DNA of 64,000 bases from NCBI GenBank assembly GCA_000469685.2, contig LS997564.1, positions 5,606,591-5,670,590 on the forward strand. The letters are read 5' to 3'. The notes below the pieces were generated by a model that was not told the DNA's origin, did not search any database, and saw only the letters and a program-made list of their open reading frames with translations. Position 1 is the stretch's first letter; every line of letters begins with the position of its first letter. This DNA is from Haemonchus contortus. Its lineage: Eukaryota > Nematoda > Chromadorea > Rhabditida > Trichostrongylidae. Shown here one piece after another: positions 42,597 to 54,763 of this stretch. A program made the translations under genes and the position numbers.

Positions 42597-43377
42597 AGAA
42601 ATGGAAAATAGGTCGCTCACGAAGTATATCCATTTTTGATGAGGGAGGAGGACGTAACAGAGTCTACAGTTTCAAAAAAAATTGGAAGAAACTATGAGCT
42701 CCTAGTTATACAAATGATAAATGCAGAGAAACAACAATGGGATACCTGTGAAGGAGTAAAGTAGAGTGATTTGGGATTTGAAGGAGCAAAAAAGTTTTCT
42801 CATAAATCATCGTGATAGGAAACGATCATTCAAAAAGCGCAAAAGATAATGCAAATCAAGAATTTTTCTTCTGGTAATGACAAGGAATGAAGTTCAGAGA
42901 GAGCTCACCCAATTTGAAGACATCTCGTGAATTATAGTGGCTCCCAACGACCTCAGATGTTCCACAAAAATGAGCAGAAGTTTGTCTATGTAAAAACAAA
43001 ATACTTTGGACTTTTTTATCAGTCTCAAGTGGGAGTTTGAAAAAAGAACTTAGAAGATAACAAGGTTGCAAAAACATAACAACTGTGGTCAAATTGGGCA
43101 AAGTGGACGATCATGGTCCTTGAAAAATTAAGGGCGTGGCTTTCGGGCAATGATTACACTCCCCATGTCAGTCGAGCACACAACGCACACCGATGCCTCT
43201 TGAACTTGAGCGCCTTGAAAACCCTTATTTCATGTTTTCAACAAACTATAAATCACTTTTTATCAGGAGTATTCCTTTTATGATGTTACTAGAATAAGAA
43301 TCGTCCCTCATTCAGAAACATCTTCGAAATACAGATGAGGAATTCAACTGAAAAGAATGTACGCTTCACTTAAGAGA
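42597..43377. other. Divergent intergenic region mrg-1 / NAA80
   Basis: About 0.8 kb between two opposite gene starts, so it should carry both promoters. No coding exon or repeat was seen. Confidence 0.5.
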
Positions 43378-43385
43378 ATTTTCAG
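43378..43385 (+). promoter_or_regulatory. Likely trans-splice acceptor of the NAA80 homologue
   Basis: AATTTTCAG ends at 43385, 25 bases before the ATG, with no upstream coding exon. Confidence 0.6.
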
Positions 43386-43410
43386 ATTATCGCGTTAGAC
43401 TACTTCAGGA

Positions 43411-45353
43411 ATGCTCGATGGCAACACGGACAACGGCCTGACTGTGGATCGATACTCACTTATTCCTCTATACAACCGGCAAGATCTCAATGAAAAGTGT
43501 ATCAAGCTCTTAAACCAGGTATTAAAGGCACTATATGGTTGGAAACATCTCATTAGTCCCAAAATATTTTCTACAAGAAACTAAGGAACCCCATAGAAAT
43601 GTTTGCAAGTCACTGATAACACAGAACACCCTACTTTAGAAAGCTTTCTTGGGAAGATGTGATTAGTAAGCGGAGTGGTAAGAGCAATGTTGTAATGCAA
43701 AGGAGAGGTACTTCGTATAACCTGTCAGTTCTCCTGGAGCTAGCTATGGGAGAGACATTGTAAAGAAGACAGAAACTGCCCCATGCCTTTGTGAAGTAAT
43801 AAAATATAAAAATGAGAGAACTTCCTCGGAAAACCGGCAGGTGCCGCGTAAAACGCCTTGTGTCATCCGTGCAATTACGTACTCTAGAAAACTACCGTAA
43901 TCTCTAATGCATGAGTATAGGCTACAGCTGTGAGGTCGGCATCTATGAAGAGCTGGGAAGGGGGTGGACTTCAACCTAGTTGAAGGGCTCGTCTTCATCT
44001 AGAACAGAAGCGGTTAAATTGCTAGGGGTTTTCAAGTGCCTCTGAGTGAAGAACTTCATTCATCTGTTCTATGGTTCAGTTATCTGGCCTTCTTTTATAG
44101 GAATGGCCTCGCAGTGATGGTGCACGTGAGCACTCCCAGGCAAAGTCATGTCGCCTCACTCCTCCCATGTCATTCCTTTTGATAGAGAACAGGACCGATC
44201 GACTGATTGGTCATGCAAGAATTTGCCTTCTTCCAAACAGGTACGTTTCAGTGTTACACTAGCAGGAAGTTACGTTGCCTATGTTGCAATGTCGCTGGGT
44301 CAGGGGAAACACGCATTCAAGCGCTATTATAAATCCTCTTCTTTGACTCTTTACAGGCCCACTGCTTGCTGGATCGAGTCAGTGATCGTGGAAAAGGAGT
44401 GCCGAGGACTTGGTATTGGGAAGCTGTTGATGGCATACGTTGAGGACGCAGCTAAGGGATTTGGATTTGACGAGGTCCGATTTTAATGCGATCAGGCCTA
44501 AAGAACTTAGTTAAGATAGGGTCTGCTTTGCTTTACTACTTCAAGTGGGCCTTCTCTTACGAAAAATGCTTTGCTCGGTCTCTTCCTTCTTCGAGTTAAG
44601 AATAACAACTCGAATACCAATGCTCAGGTAGTTATTGGCAATTTTCAAAGCCGTCTGTAAACGGCGTGCCGCATGGGAGACAGCTAACAAGGTTGATCAA
44701 CTAAGGTTTGGTGTACGGCGAGGCAATTAGCTAGGATTCGAGGTTCGCCAAGGTGGAATCGGGGATAGATCTGCACCAAAGCACATTTCTTTTGCAATTG
44801 TCTTATCATTGGCATTGCAGGCCTATCTTAGCACCGATGACCAAGTGATCTTCTACGAAAGATGCGGATATGAGAAATGCGATCCGATTCTTCACTCTAC
44901 TACAGCCACGTCCGTCTTTCCTGTACCGAAGCTAGCGGTATTTTCATATTTGCATTTAACCAGATCTACAAAGCTAATTTTGGAGATTCCACTTCCATGA
45001 GCTATTGTCACCATTCTTTCAAAATCGGCGTTCTCGACGATGAATGTCAAGTTAGTGTTAACAAGATTGACTAGACGAGAACTGCTTCTTTTCAGGATCC
45101 ACAACCTCCTGAGAAGAGGAGCAAACCTCGTCCAGAAAATCCATCAAAGTCGTGCACTACCGAAGCGTCATTACAATCGAAAACGCCTTCATCACAGCCA
45201 GCAACAGCTACACAAGCGGCTCAAGCTCCGCCCATTCCAGTGCCGGCCCCGCCCACTCTAGTGCCGCCTCCACCCCCTGGCCCACCTAAAAAGGTACCAA
45301 CGGCCCCAGTATCAACTGAAGATCATCAGTACATGCGGAAAAAATTAATGTGA
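43411..45353 (+). CDS. NAA80: N-alpha-acetyltransferase 80-like (actin N-terminal acetyltransferase)
   Basis: GNAT-fold enzyme; NAA80 acetylates the processed acidic N-terminus of actin in the cytosol using acetyl-CoA. Five exons: 43411-43518, 44101-44240, 44357-44474, 44821-44937, 45096-45353, totalling 741 nt or 246 aa. The acetyl-CoA loop (R/Q-x-x-G-x-G/A) is R99-G-L-G-I-G104, preceded by CWIESVIVEKE as in NAA80. Then come STDDQVIFYERCGYE (family TTHDQVHFY...GY) and a C-terminal tail rich in proline with VPPPPPGPP, comparable with the profilin-binding poly-Pro of human NAA80, although here it stands after the GNAT core. The last exon keeps an open frame with high Pro/Ala/Ser. Divergent from mrg-1. 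The alternative is another GNAT enzyme, but the DQVxFY block argues for NAA80. Confidence 0.85.
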
Positions 45354-46195
45354 TATTCTCAATGGAAACCTCGATCTCGTGCCGATACCAAAAAATTTGT
45401 ATTGTTACTATCATTGTTTAAATGCTGCCGTTAATCGCATAATCTTTCGGAATGAACGAAGTCTTATTAGGACTAGTGCCACCTCACTATGGACTCAGAA
45501 CTACTTCAAAGAATCGTTCTTCGAAGAATTGGCAATAGTTTGATCGCCTTCATTCGGCCAAACGCTCGAAAGATGCTCCAATCACCATTTGCCGCACCGC
45601 GGCCGTGCGCATTTGTTTAATATTATTAGGTCTTCGTACTGATCTGTTCAAAACGGTGGTGAACACAAACTGCCAAGATGGATAAAGGCGTCTCTTATAA
45701 GAAATGATGATTATCGCTTAATTAATAAATTGCTGATTTTTAACTATTAGTTTATTGTCTACATTGTACACAACGGCTCATGGAACCCTACGAAGAGCTA
45801 AGGCGATCATTTTTATGTCGATCCGATTTCATTGTGGGTGGTCCAGCCTCGAAGTTAGCCGCTGCAACACTCCGGGGTTGTTTATGGCTCAGAATATGAC
45901 CGTAGGCGCTTTTAGGAAGCCATCTTTGGGAAGCGTCCACTGTCATAGTCTGTGATTTGTTCAGTGTGATAAACTTGCCGGCCATTCAAGATTAAATACA
46001 TAAGAAAAAGAGCTTTATGGTAGATAGATGTCAGCGTTAGTGTATTTAGCAGTCACTTTGCGGCTTCATCGTCACGCGCTGATTGTGTCTCCATGACGCG
46101 GTAACGATAGATCACAGCCTGAAATCAGTCAGTCAATTTGAGGAGCGGGAAAATAGGTAGGTGAAGCTCAATGAGTAAGATCGTCTTATTCCCAT
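45354..46195. other. Intergenic, nothing recognised
   Basis: Downstream of the NAA80 homologue. TTAATTAATAAATTG near 45718-45732 includes an AATAAA that could be a poly(A) signal. No exon or repeat was recognised. Confidence 0.45.
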
Positions 46196-46199
46196 GTCA

Positions 46200-46460
46200 G
46201 TACTAGAGCGGAGGTGATGCAGGGGCAAGTGTGTACACGTGCACGCAGGTGCATACACGCATGGTCTGGGTTCGAACCCTCGCCCAGGCCAACTGGTCCT
46301 TACATCCCTCCAACTCGTCTGGGAGGATTACAGCACTGACTTGTTCATCGGCTGGTCACCGCAAGCCGTTGTATAGGCCACATACGCATTCAATACTACC
46401 CTACGATTCTGAATGGAAGTCGAATGCGGGGCGCACTCAGATGGGGTTGGCTTACGCTAA
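46200..46460 (+). repeat. SINE-like dispersed repeat, copy 1
   Basis: Contains GGGTTCGAACCCTCGCCC at about 46267-46284, which resembles the B box of tRNA-type RNA polymerase III promoters. About 140 bp from ACTCGTCTGGGAGGAT (about 46315) onward align with copy 2 at 57032-57165 with scattered changes. The upstream part has an alternating ACGTGCAC-type stretch. Two similar copies with a B box suggest a tRNA-derived SINE. Confidence 0.6.
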
Positions 46461-46768
46461 AGATTTGATCTCTCCACACTATCGCTAGTGAAGTCATTTT
46501 AACTTCCGAGGAATTTGAAAAACCCATAGAAAAGCAGACTGACGCCTTCCTCTGACTACCGAGCAAATATATCTATCGACCAAATATATTCATTATAAAA
46601 TTGTTTTGCGTTGTGCTACCAATGTTTTTCTTTGATGCGCGAGTTCTGGAGATTTTTCATCGCCGCATCCACGAGTCAACCAGGGCCAGGTGTTTTTGAA
46701 AAATCTGCTACTGTAGAAGGTCGTATTGGTTTCCAAGCGTCATCGAAGGTAGGCAGACACGCGACTGC

Positions 46769-47137
46769 GAGGTAAGCAAACCAGCCCGTTTGGCCCTTCT
46801 GCTGGATGCATTTCCTTATTCTTCGATTCTGTTTAAGGGTCTCATAATCCCACTCAGGGAAAGTACGTGGGAAGTCGCTTCTAAATCCCTGGTGGAAGTT
46901 CTTTATACGGTGTACATAGGGCTGCCGTGCAACTGTGACAGTATGATGTGCTTTAACAGTTGATTCATATATTCGTCCAATGTCTTCCACATATTAACAA
47001 GGAAGTGTCTTTCACCTGGGATTTAAAAGCGACTCCCCACGTACATTCCCTGAGTGGGATTATGAGACCTTTAAACAGAATCGCAGGATAAGGAAATGCA
47101 TCCAGCAGAAGGCCAAACGGGCTGGTTTGCTTATCTC
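46769..47137. repeat. Inverted duplication of an unknown coding segment
   Basis: The arms 46769-46894 and 47013-47137 are inverted copies with about nine differences in 126 positions, separated by 118 bp. Both arms, each read in its own direction, encode the same peptide core, FPEWDYETxKQNRRIRKC. The left arm has one extra G that shifts its frame after CIQQK; the left frame is otherwise open from about 46990 to 46676 on the minus strand. The peptide is not recognised. It may be an exon fragment copied head-to-head or part of a repeat family. A transcript would form a long hairpin. Confidence 0.8.
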
Positions 47138-47171
47138 CGCGACTGCTGGCAGGCATCCATATTTTACAATC

Positions 47172-47344
47172 TTATTCTGGTATGTTGAAGCAGTGCACCT
47201 TTTCTTCAAGGTCTTTCACTTCGCGTTCCACTGCTTCCCAAATTTTTTCACGGTCTTGACATTCTTTACGCATACGAAGCATTTGTGATTCTATAGTCTT
47301 CAATCGAGCTACAACGTTGAGAAGATTCTCAAGAAGATTCTGGA
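47172..47344 (-). CDS. Possible terminal exon of a small coiled-coil protein
   Basis: On the minus strand TTTCAGGTAG is followed by an open stretch ending at a TAA/TGA-type stop at 47172-47174. The peptide is strongly helical and charged, with heptad-like LENLLNVVARLKTIESQM and EVKDLEEKV, a typical coiled coil. Upstream exons could not be chained; a tiny candidate (ACTAAACAAGACAAG near 47778-47792) precedes it. Family unknown. Confidence 0.35.
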
Positions 47345-48160
47345 AATACAACATCTGCTACCTGAAACTAATCTGCACGGATGAATACACCGAGATCTGA
47401 TCACGTTACTCTTCAATGAAGTATCACCGTCTACCCGCACTCCTTACTGTAGGCAATGAATCGCACTGTCCAACATAATGATCATTCGGCCTAACGGAAT
47501 GGATTCTAGCTCATTTCAAAAGTATCCAAGATTCGAAGCTAAATCAAGCGAAGCCTTTCGTCTCCGCCAGTCAAATCCGCTCTCTGTTGGATCTGAGCCA
47601 CAGGCAACTTCCTGCAGCCAAAATAACTCCGCTCCCGCTGGTTTGTCTCGAGCCTACATTTGAGTAGGGCAGCCTCTCCCACAAGGCTTTCGCTGCAATT
47701 TCCCAGTTCTTCCAAACCCTGAGCACATTACACTGTAGGAACTCACCGTATTGACGATGTGGGCAGAAGAAACTCACCTTGTCTTGTTTAGTCTGAAAAT
47801 TAAACGACAATTAGACCAGACTTGGAAATTCAATTCTGAGAATGTGCTATGGTGGCTATGTATATACCATGAAGAGGGCAACGGCTGGCAGGCAGCTGGG
47901 CGGTAGCTTTGTTTACTTAACTGCATGCTATACTCTTTTCCTTTCGGCTAGAAGTACTTATATAGATACAGGTTGAAAGAGCTATAGCTTCAGCTTTGCG
48001 TTCCGAAGATATAAGTTGTAGTAGGCGGCCCATGAAAATTCCCTTCAATTTAAAGGAGAGACCCACCATTCACAATCAGTTGCGAGAATAAAATGATCAT
48101 CTCCTGTACTGAGCCAACTCTAAATCCGAGTTCAAACAATGTAAACAATGAATAATTATA

Positions 48161-48660
48161 TCAGTCAACCCTTGTTACAATACTGGATGAGAATAAATGT
48201 GAACTTGTGGGCGCAGTGGTTGATGACCCTGTGTTCATCATGTGTTCTGATAAGGTTATATCCGTCTCTATCCATTTGATAGCGATTAGGAAGAAAGTAG
48301 CGAGGCCGCAGATCGGCACGTCCGAAGCTTGCGGTAGAAGTAAGCAGAGCCCCCACCATATAGGCAGTGTGTACATTAGCTTCATGACATTGAGAATGTT
48401 GACTTCCGAAGTATCAACATCGATCAGGAGCAGACCTACCATTCACTCTATAAGAACTCGTGAGTAGAATAGAAAAAACCAACCGATTTAATAACTCTAC
48501 AACTACAAAGTCTACAATTAACCCATATAATGTCTTTCAAAAAATCGATATTATGGACGTAAAACATGGTAGAAATCAGTGCGTAGAAAGCTATTGCGTC
48601 ACGGAAATAACTATGAGCAGAAACAGGTGAAGATCGTCGATAGGGCAATGGAACCAGAAA
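48161..48660 (-). CDS. Two possible exons of an unidentified membrane protein
   Basis: On the minus strand, about 48660-48530 reads with FRDAIAFYALISTMFYV, and 48430-48164 reads with hydrophobic segments LPIWWGLCLLLPQASDVPIC and LATFFLIAIKW, ending at a stop. Both look like transmembrane sequence. A join in phase is possible but the splice sites are weak, and the opposite strand is partly open too. No family was recognised. Confidence 0.25.
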
Positions 48661-49471
48661 GATTTAGCTTAGTGATTATATTTTCAACTTTGGATTGATG
48701 TTCGAAATCACACAGGAATGCACTCCACTAAAAAAGATCAGACGGAAAAAGCCTAACTACAGGTACATGTACAAGTGATTTCTATGTACATACTACACAG
48801 AAACGAAATGAGTTGGACAATATTGAATGAAACCGAATTGAAGTCGTAATTCAAAGTCAAAGTGGAACGCAAGAACACAAATCACTATCGATCACTTATT
48901 AACGAAGCCCATTCAGAAGTTGACTACCCGTACGTGATGTAAAGGACAACATATCCCAGGGAGTTCAAACAAAAGTTACCGCTTCATTCAACAAACACGC
49001 AAATCCAGTATGTATCTGAAGCTTTGCCGAAGCAGCAAATTATTCAGAAACGCTGGGTCGTAAAATATACGACTAATAATATTATTTTACTACAAAAAGT
49101 AGTATGATGGATACAATGCCAGGAATTCGGGCAGTATTGGACTTGCTTTCTTGACTCTGCTCACCCTACGCAAGTCGCTTACCTTCTTCTGAATGGGCTA
49201 CACAGGCAATTCTAAATACTGTCATGCTTAATACCCTTACACAGACGAGTTCTCGGCAAAGACATATCAGCAATTCCTATCAATCCTCGAATGAGGAAAA
49301 TATATTACTGCACTAAACACACCGTAAAAACATCAGAATGAACAAGCTATACATATAATTACACACATCGCTCTCGATCATTTCGAAAACAGCGGCTAAT
49401 ATGGGAAATATGCAAAGAGAAAGGATTACCTCTAAGCTACTTATTGCTTTGGTGTTTAGTGAATGAACAAG
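48661..49471. other. Intergenic, nothing recognised
   Basis: AT-rich sequence downstream of the KLHL18 homologue. No exon, repeat or RNA gene was supported. Confidence 0.45.
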
Positions 49472-52400
49472 TTATCCAGCTAACATATTGGGAGGAATTG
49501 GAATAACACCCACACCCACACCCCCTTCATGGGATCCGAGTGGCGTCGATAACTCCCACTGATCCGTTTCTTCACGATAAACTTCCATTGAAGAAAGATT
49601 CGACATACCATCGTAACTGAATGTTCCAGGATATCTTTCTCGTCCAGAAATCGCAGTGAAAAAAGACCTACCCCGCAATAGCGTATAGTGAGTTCGCATT
49701 CGAAACCAACGACACACGGCTTCGTTTGATATTCATAGGTGTTACCGGTGACCATCGCATTGTTGTCGGATCGAAACATTCAACGCTGTTAAGAAATTGG
49801 GCACCATCGTACCTGAACAACTCCAGTTCCTATAAAGTTTATCGACTGTCACAGTAACACTTGAGCAACAGTGATAGCAATCTCCCAGCGTCATTCAGAA
49901 CTCACCCTCCACACACGTAGATCTTCCCGTTCAATGTTGTAGCGCCCAACCGACATCTTTTGGACAACATCGATGGCACAGCCTCCCACTGCCCTTTCTC
50001 AGGCGAAAAGCGTTCTACCGACGAAAATATGGACATCCCGTCGTGACCGCCCATCACTGTAAAACCATTACCATCAGAAGTCAATTTGTTTAAACTACTG
50101 TTTGAAGAGCAGAAGATAATCTGAATAAAATATCCTATTCAAGTCTTCTCCAAATGACGGTTTGATAGTTTTGCCCTAGAAGCCCTATTTTCAAGGACTT
50201 AGACCTACCGTATAGATATCCATCAAGGACTGCTACGCCAGCTGCACTTCGCTGCTTTGTCATTGCTTCACCAAGCTCCCACGCATTCTTTTCTGGGCAA
50301 TAAACCTGAACCATGACTGAAATGGATGGGAAATCAAGGAAGACTATGTTTAGTCTCTCTTCACCTCCACAGTTGCGAGGCTCGTTATACCGTCGTAACC
50401 ACCGCATACGTATAGCTTGTTATTGAAAAACGCAGCTGCCAGTGCTGAGCGCTTCTTTGTCAACGGTGCAACCTGAAAGAGCAAAAAATCACTCTATCAA
50501 ACGAAGTCAAATTAGTACTTAAAAACTTACTGGTGTCCATTCATTCTTATTGTAATCATAGGACTCAACTATCTTGAGACGATCATGACCATTGAATCCT
50601 CCTATAGCGTATATCTGAAGCGGTAACCTTCCAACCTATTTTTTTGTACAAAATCAAATTCAAACCAACCTTTCGATCGTGAACAGCTATGCCCACTCTG
50701 GATCGGAAACTAGTCATAGAACGAACTGGTGACCACCGTTTTGTTAATGGATCGTACATCTCGACAGTAGATAAGGAGTCTCCCCCAGTGGACAGGCCAC
50801 CTGTGAAAACATGCCGATAAATGACATAGGAGTTTACTCGCTATACGATCATGATGTCCCTTATTGAAACCCGCACGAACATATGAGTATGGCAAACATA
50901 CCAATTGCAAACATCAAGCCGGGTACGTCATTGCAACAGCGAGCCTTCGTTCGGAATGAACGCAGATACGGTCGTCGTTCCGGAATAAGGTGATAATCTT
51001 TCGCCTCGTCCACCTTGAAATTATTCGTACGCATAATAGAGATTTGAAATATAGCCCCTCTGAACCTGACGCGAAGCTCATAACGATACTCACGAGGTCT
51101 CTACAAGCCAAATCTCCTCGGACCAGTTGATGACCTGCTACTTGATCGGCCAAAAACGACGGCTTCAATAAAGGAAGGCGAACACAAGCAAGAAGCCTGA
51201 AATAATATGATCTTGAGTTCAGACAACACATATTACTGAGACTACTTTATTGATGACTTTGAAAGTCTTTAATAACACTCCTTTCGGATCATGACAGATC
51301 AAGGACAGCAGGATAACCATAGTAGTACCTCGAAGCGAACTTCTTTCGTCGCTCCAAATCATGTTGTATCCAACGAAATGCGGCTTCAAACACAGCTTCT
51401 TCAGACTCTACATAGAGGCCGTCCATACAAAGCAGTTCAACCACATCATCGACAGATAACTGATAGAATTCCTCGCTGCGACACACCGATACGAAGTGTT
51501 TCTGCACAAACCGATCTGCTGCTGCGACTACTGACCTAAAGGGGTACATCGATTACAAAACAGAACAAATCATTGAAATGGCTGATCAATTTTAAATTAC
51601 AAAACGGACCTGCATCCAAGAGCAGAGCAGAATGCACGAATAGCTAGTGCGTTTGAGGGGTGCAGCCGAGTTTGCAGGTACTCCGCGCATTTTTCAGCGA
51701 CACCGTCGAGCTAGAAAAATGCCAAAAGTTACTGCATGAAGCGCATTCAGTCTTCTTACAAAACTGAGACACTAAGCAGTTTGAGGTCTATACTTTTTTC
51801 CATCAGATTGTGAAATACAGCACCGTTACTCGCTACATCTTCTTAAATCTGGCACGCTAGCAAAGCAAATTCGTGTAGAATAACTGAAGGCCGTCACAAT
51901 GGCGGACTTGGGAGACGCTCTCACGGCACCGCAATGTTAGGAAAATCGGCTCAACTTAGTATGAAATGTTCTGAGCGCAGCTACAACATTTTCATTGACT
52001 TGACATTCTACAACGAATGAAAAAATTACTTGAAGGAAATTCGCTCCGATCATTATCGACTGCACATTTCCTGCTGATATTCGTAGCTCACCACAATAAG
52101 CGAATGAAACGAGTTGTTCAAGGGTGTCATAATTAAGATCTGAACAAAACTCATCAGTTAGCGGCAATATTCCGCTGAGGCTAAAATTCAAGTCTATCTG
52201 TATCAAGAAGTACATAACAAAGAATAGAGCAGGAATCTGATGAGCTCAAAATAAAGTAGTAAAATCGAAGGCTTACCTTGCAAGACAACCTCGGTTTGGT
52301 TGGCCTCCAACATCTCCGTCGTAAACATGACACGAAAATAAGGAATGGAAGCCGCCAACACAACCTGAAGCGATCATTTAGGACATAACTTTTTCCAAGA

Positions 52401-54068
52401 AAGAAAAAATAGTTTCTCTGAGTGTATTACATTGAAAGGGGTTCCTCACAATAAATGAAACGCCCTTTCTCGATAATAACCTTAATTCGGGCATCAATGG
52501 AGGCTTGCTAAAGTCTAGTCAAGCGTGGGATGGGTTGTTATGGGTCTAATAGCGCAACACATATATGGATTGAGCAAAGCCTCGTCTGTTGGGCGAAGCA
52601 TGCGCCGAAACCAAGAGAGTGAGAGTCAAAAAACTAGTAATTCGATTGCGACATAGCTCGGAAACCGGGAAAATCTCACACAAAGATAGATGTTCAAGAT
52701 AGGCAAAGATAGCGCCAAGATGGTCGATGTTTGTGCGATACATAACTTAACCAATACGTATATTGTGGGTCACAAATTGGTAGGCTGGCTCGGTCAGACA
52801 AATTTTCAACCAGTACTGACTGAGAATATTCAGCTTACTCTAGAGTCTCACAGAGGACCAATAATTTAGGTTGAGCGACTGCACCTATGTGAGTTGAGAT
52901 TCTACAGAACGAAAACTGGTAAAAATTGCTCACCTTATGAGCACTGATTCTTTTTCCTTCCACAACAAGTACAATATCACATAGCTGACCATTGCAACGA
53001 AGATCATTCAGAGAAGCAAAAGCCTGAAAGATATCAGTACACACCCCAAAAAAGAAGTGTTCCCATATACCTAGCAAAGGATTGAATAAACATTTGAAGG
53101 CTTCCTGAGTGCGCACAGCGAATCAGATGGCATTCGAGCTCAAGAGATAGGAGCGCGACGATTAACGCTCCAAACGTCGAACAAAACATGGAGATCTAGA
53201 TAGGTCAGGCAACAGTGCAGTGTTCCGACCCGTTAAAAATGTTGAATGAGTCGCGCCGCATTCGAAACATTCGCAGCAATTGGAAACAAGCAATACCCAA
53301 ACACTTTATTTACACCGCATTTACCCCAAATAGAATAACAGAGAAGGACAGTGGGATGGATAACTCCTGTTCACGAGCCGAGATTTATCGGAATAGAGTG
53401 ACCCCAATGACTTCCGTGGGTACGCACAAAAGTTCTACAAAAATAACTTTAAAAGGTATACCTGGAAAAATAAAGATTGCTTCTGATCAATGCAAATGAT
53501 GTCATCATCGTCCTCTGTGCACAAAGTGATACGTAAATCGGACACTGAAATAGAAAAATGGTATCTGACGACAATCTAGACCAGGTACAAGCTAACCTTT
53601 CACGGAATCCGACGACATAGAGCAATAGTATCTTGTCAACGGACCAGTCCGTGCGTTTCGTAAGCCACAACCGAATACAACCTAAACAATGAACAGGTAG
53701 CCGGTAGCTGAAAAAGCGATGTCTCATACGAAGCGTGAGCGGTATATATAGCCTGAGAAAGGCTATGTATGAATCTGCTCGCTTCTTACAAAGAGTCTAT
53801 TCACAAAAATCACACGGGTACCAGTCTACCAAATGCGGTCATCAGGTCACGGGTATGGTTGTCAACAGTAGTCGCGCGCGGTCGCGAAAGTTTTACGGAG
53901 CGTTCACACTCCCCAACTCTGTCGGTTTGGCGACGCTTCATGCCTTATCAAATGACTCTTTTCAGTCCTAAAACAAGATAAAAACACTTGCTATTAGGAG
54001 AGTAGATCGGGAATAAGCTGAACCTGAACGGTCGAAAAAATGTGACTGGAATTTTGACCGAAAACCAT
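49472..54068 (-). CDS. KLHL18: BTB-BACK-Kelch protein, KLHL18 family
   Basis: Substrate adaptor for a cullin-3 ubiquitin ligase. Fifteen exons on the minus strand: 54068-54024 (start exon, less certain), 53023-52934, 52364-52277, 52139-52030, 51710-51610, 51535-51329, 51196-51094, 51013-50902, 50800-50670, 50614-50531, 50472-50365, 50305-50209, 50056-49906, 49812-49672, 49616-49472. They total 1713 nt, or 570 aa (human 574). BTB covers about residues 16-125 ([33 protein letters not shown]), then BACK (KSEE-like [15 protein letters not shown]), the linker [20 protein letters not shown], and six Kelch repeats with GG motifs ([33 protein letters not shown]). The end [11 protein letters not shown] is the KLHL18 signature. 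The first exon was chosen because its phase and KLHL-like TVQ-AF join fit. Confidence 0.92.
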
Positions 54069-54760
54069 CTCAACTTGAAGATGCAGAGCTCATAACCAAA
54101 CTTGTTCCCAGAGGCTACACAGAGAACACCAGCAAGTTACGAGGACGACTTATTACTAGTAATAAAAGGTAATCCTCCACGACGGGATTGCAAAATGTTT
54201 GAAAAGCCGTCTTGCTTCGGGAAACGCTTCGGGAAACATAATGGCTACAGCTCCCCCACACCCATACGCTGTACTCCTTAGCTAACAATGAGAACTAATG
54301 CTGATAAGTTACTATGCTAGTTTCGGTGCTCTGCTTTTCTGAGCCTCCTCGCCGTGTCGGCACCAACACGGTGAGATTGGCGCCCCCTTAGTGCGGCGCG
54401 TCTGATAACGATTTTATTTTTCATCAAAGCAATTTCTCTTTACTAAAGTATTTTCCATTTACATTCGCCCTATTCTTCTTTTTCCTCGTTGAGTCAGAAC
54501 GGCATTTTTCAAAAAGTATTTTGCAACTTTTCAATCTTTGATCAGTCTCGTTTCACAAATGTTGAGAAGCATAATTAATGCGCAGTGAATGATTGTTCAA
54601 ACATTAATTCACTTTTCAGTGTATGATACAAGTTAGTCATTTGAAATTCTACGCGAAAATGCTTAGAAGCTAGAACGTAGCTGAGTACAATCAACAATTC
54701 GTTCATTTGTAGTTTCTCCGCTTGTTTGCGTTGTTTACAACTTCACAAGTACAACTTATA
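54069..54760. other. Divergent intergenic region KLHL18 / syx-16
   Basis: About 0.7 kb between two opposite starts. It should hold both promoters. No exon or repeat was recognised. Confidence 0.45.
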
Positions 54761-54763
54761 GAG

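Noticed and set aside
46255..46290. tRNA gene
   Set aside because: Only a B-box-like word; no cloverleaf or acceptor stem could be folded. Interpreted as a SINE head.
52835..53116. Start of the KLHL18 gene at the ATG at 53116
   Set aside because: Reading straight through would include intron-like sequence ending in ATCTTTCAG before the BTB; the exon at 54068-54024 splices in phase instead.
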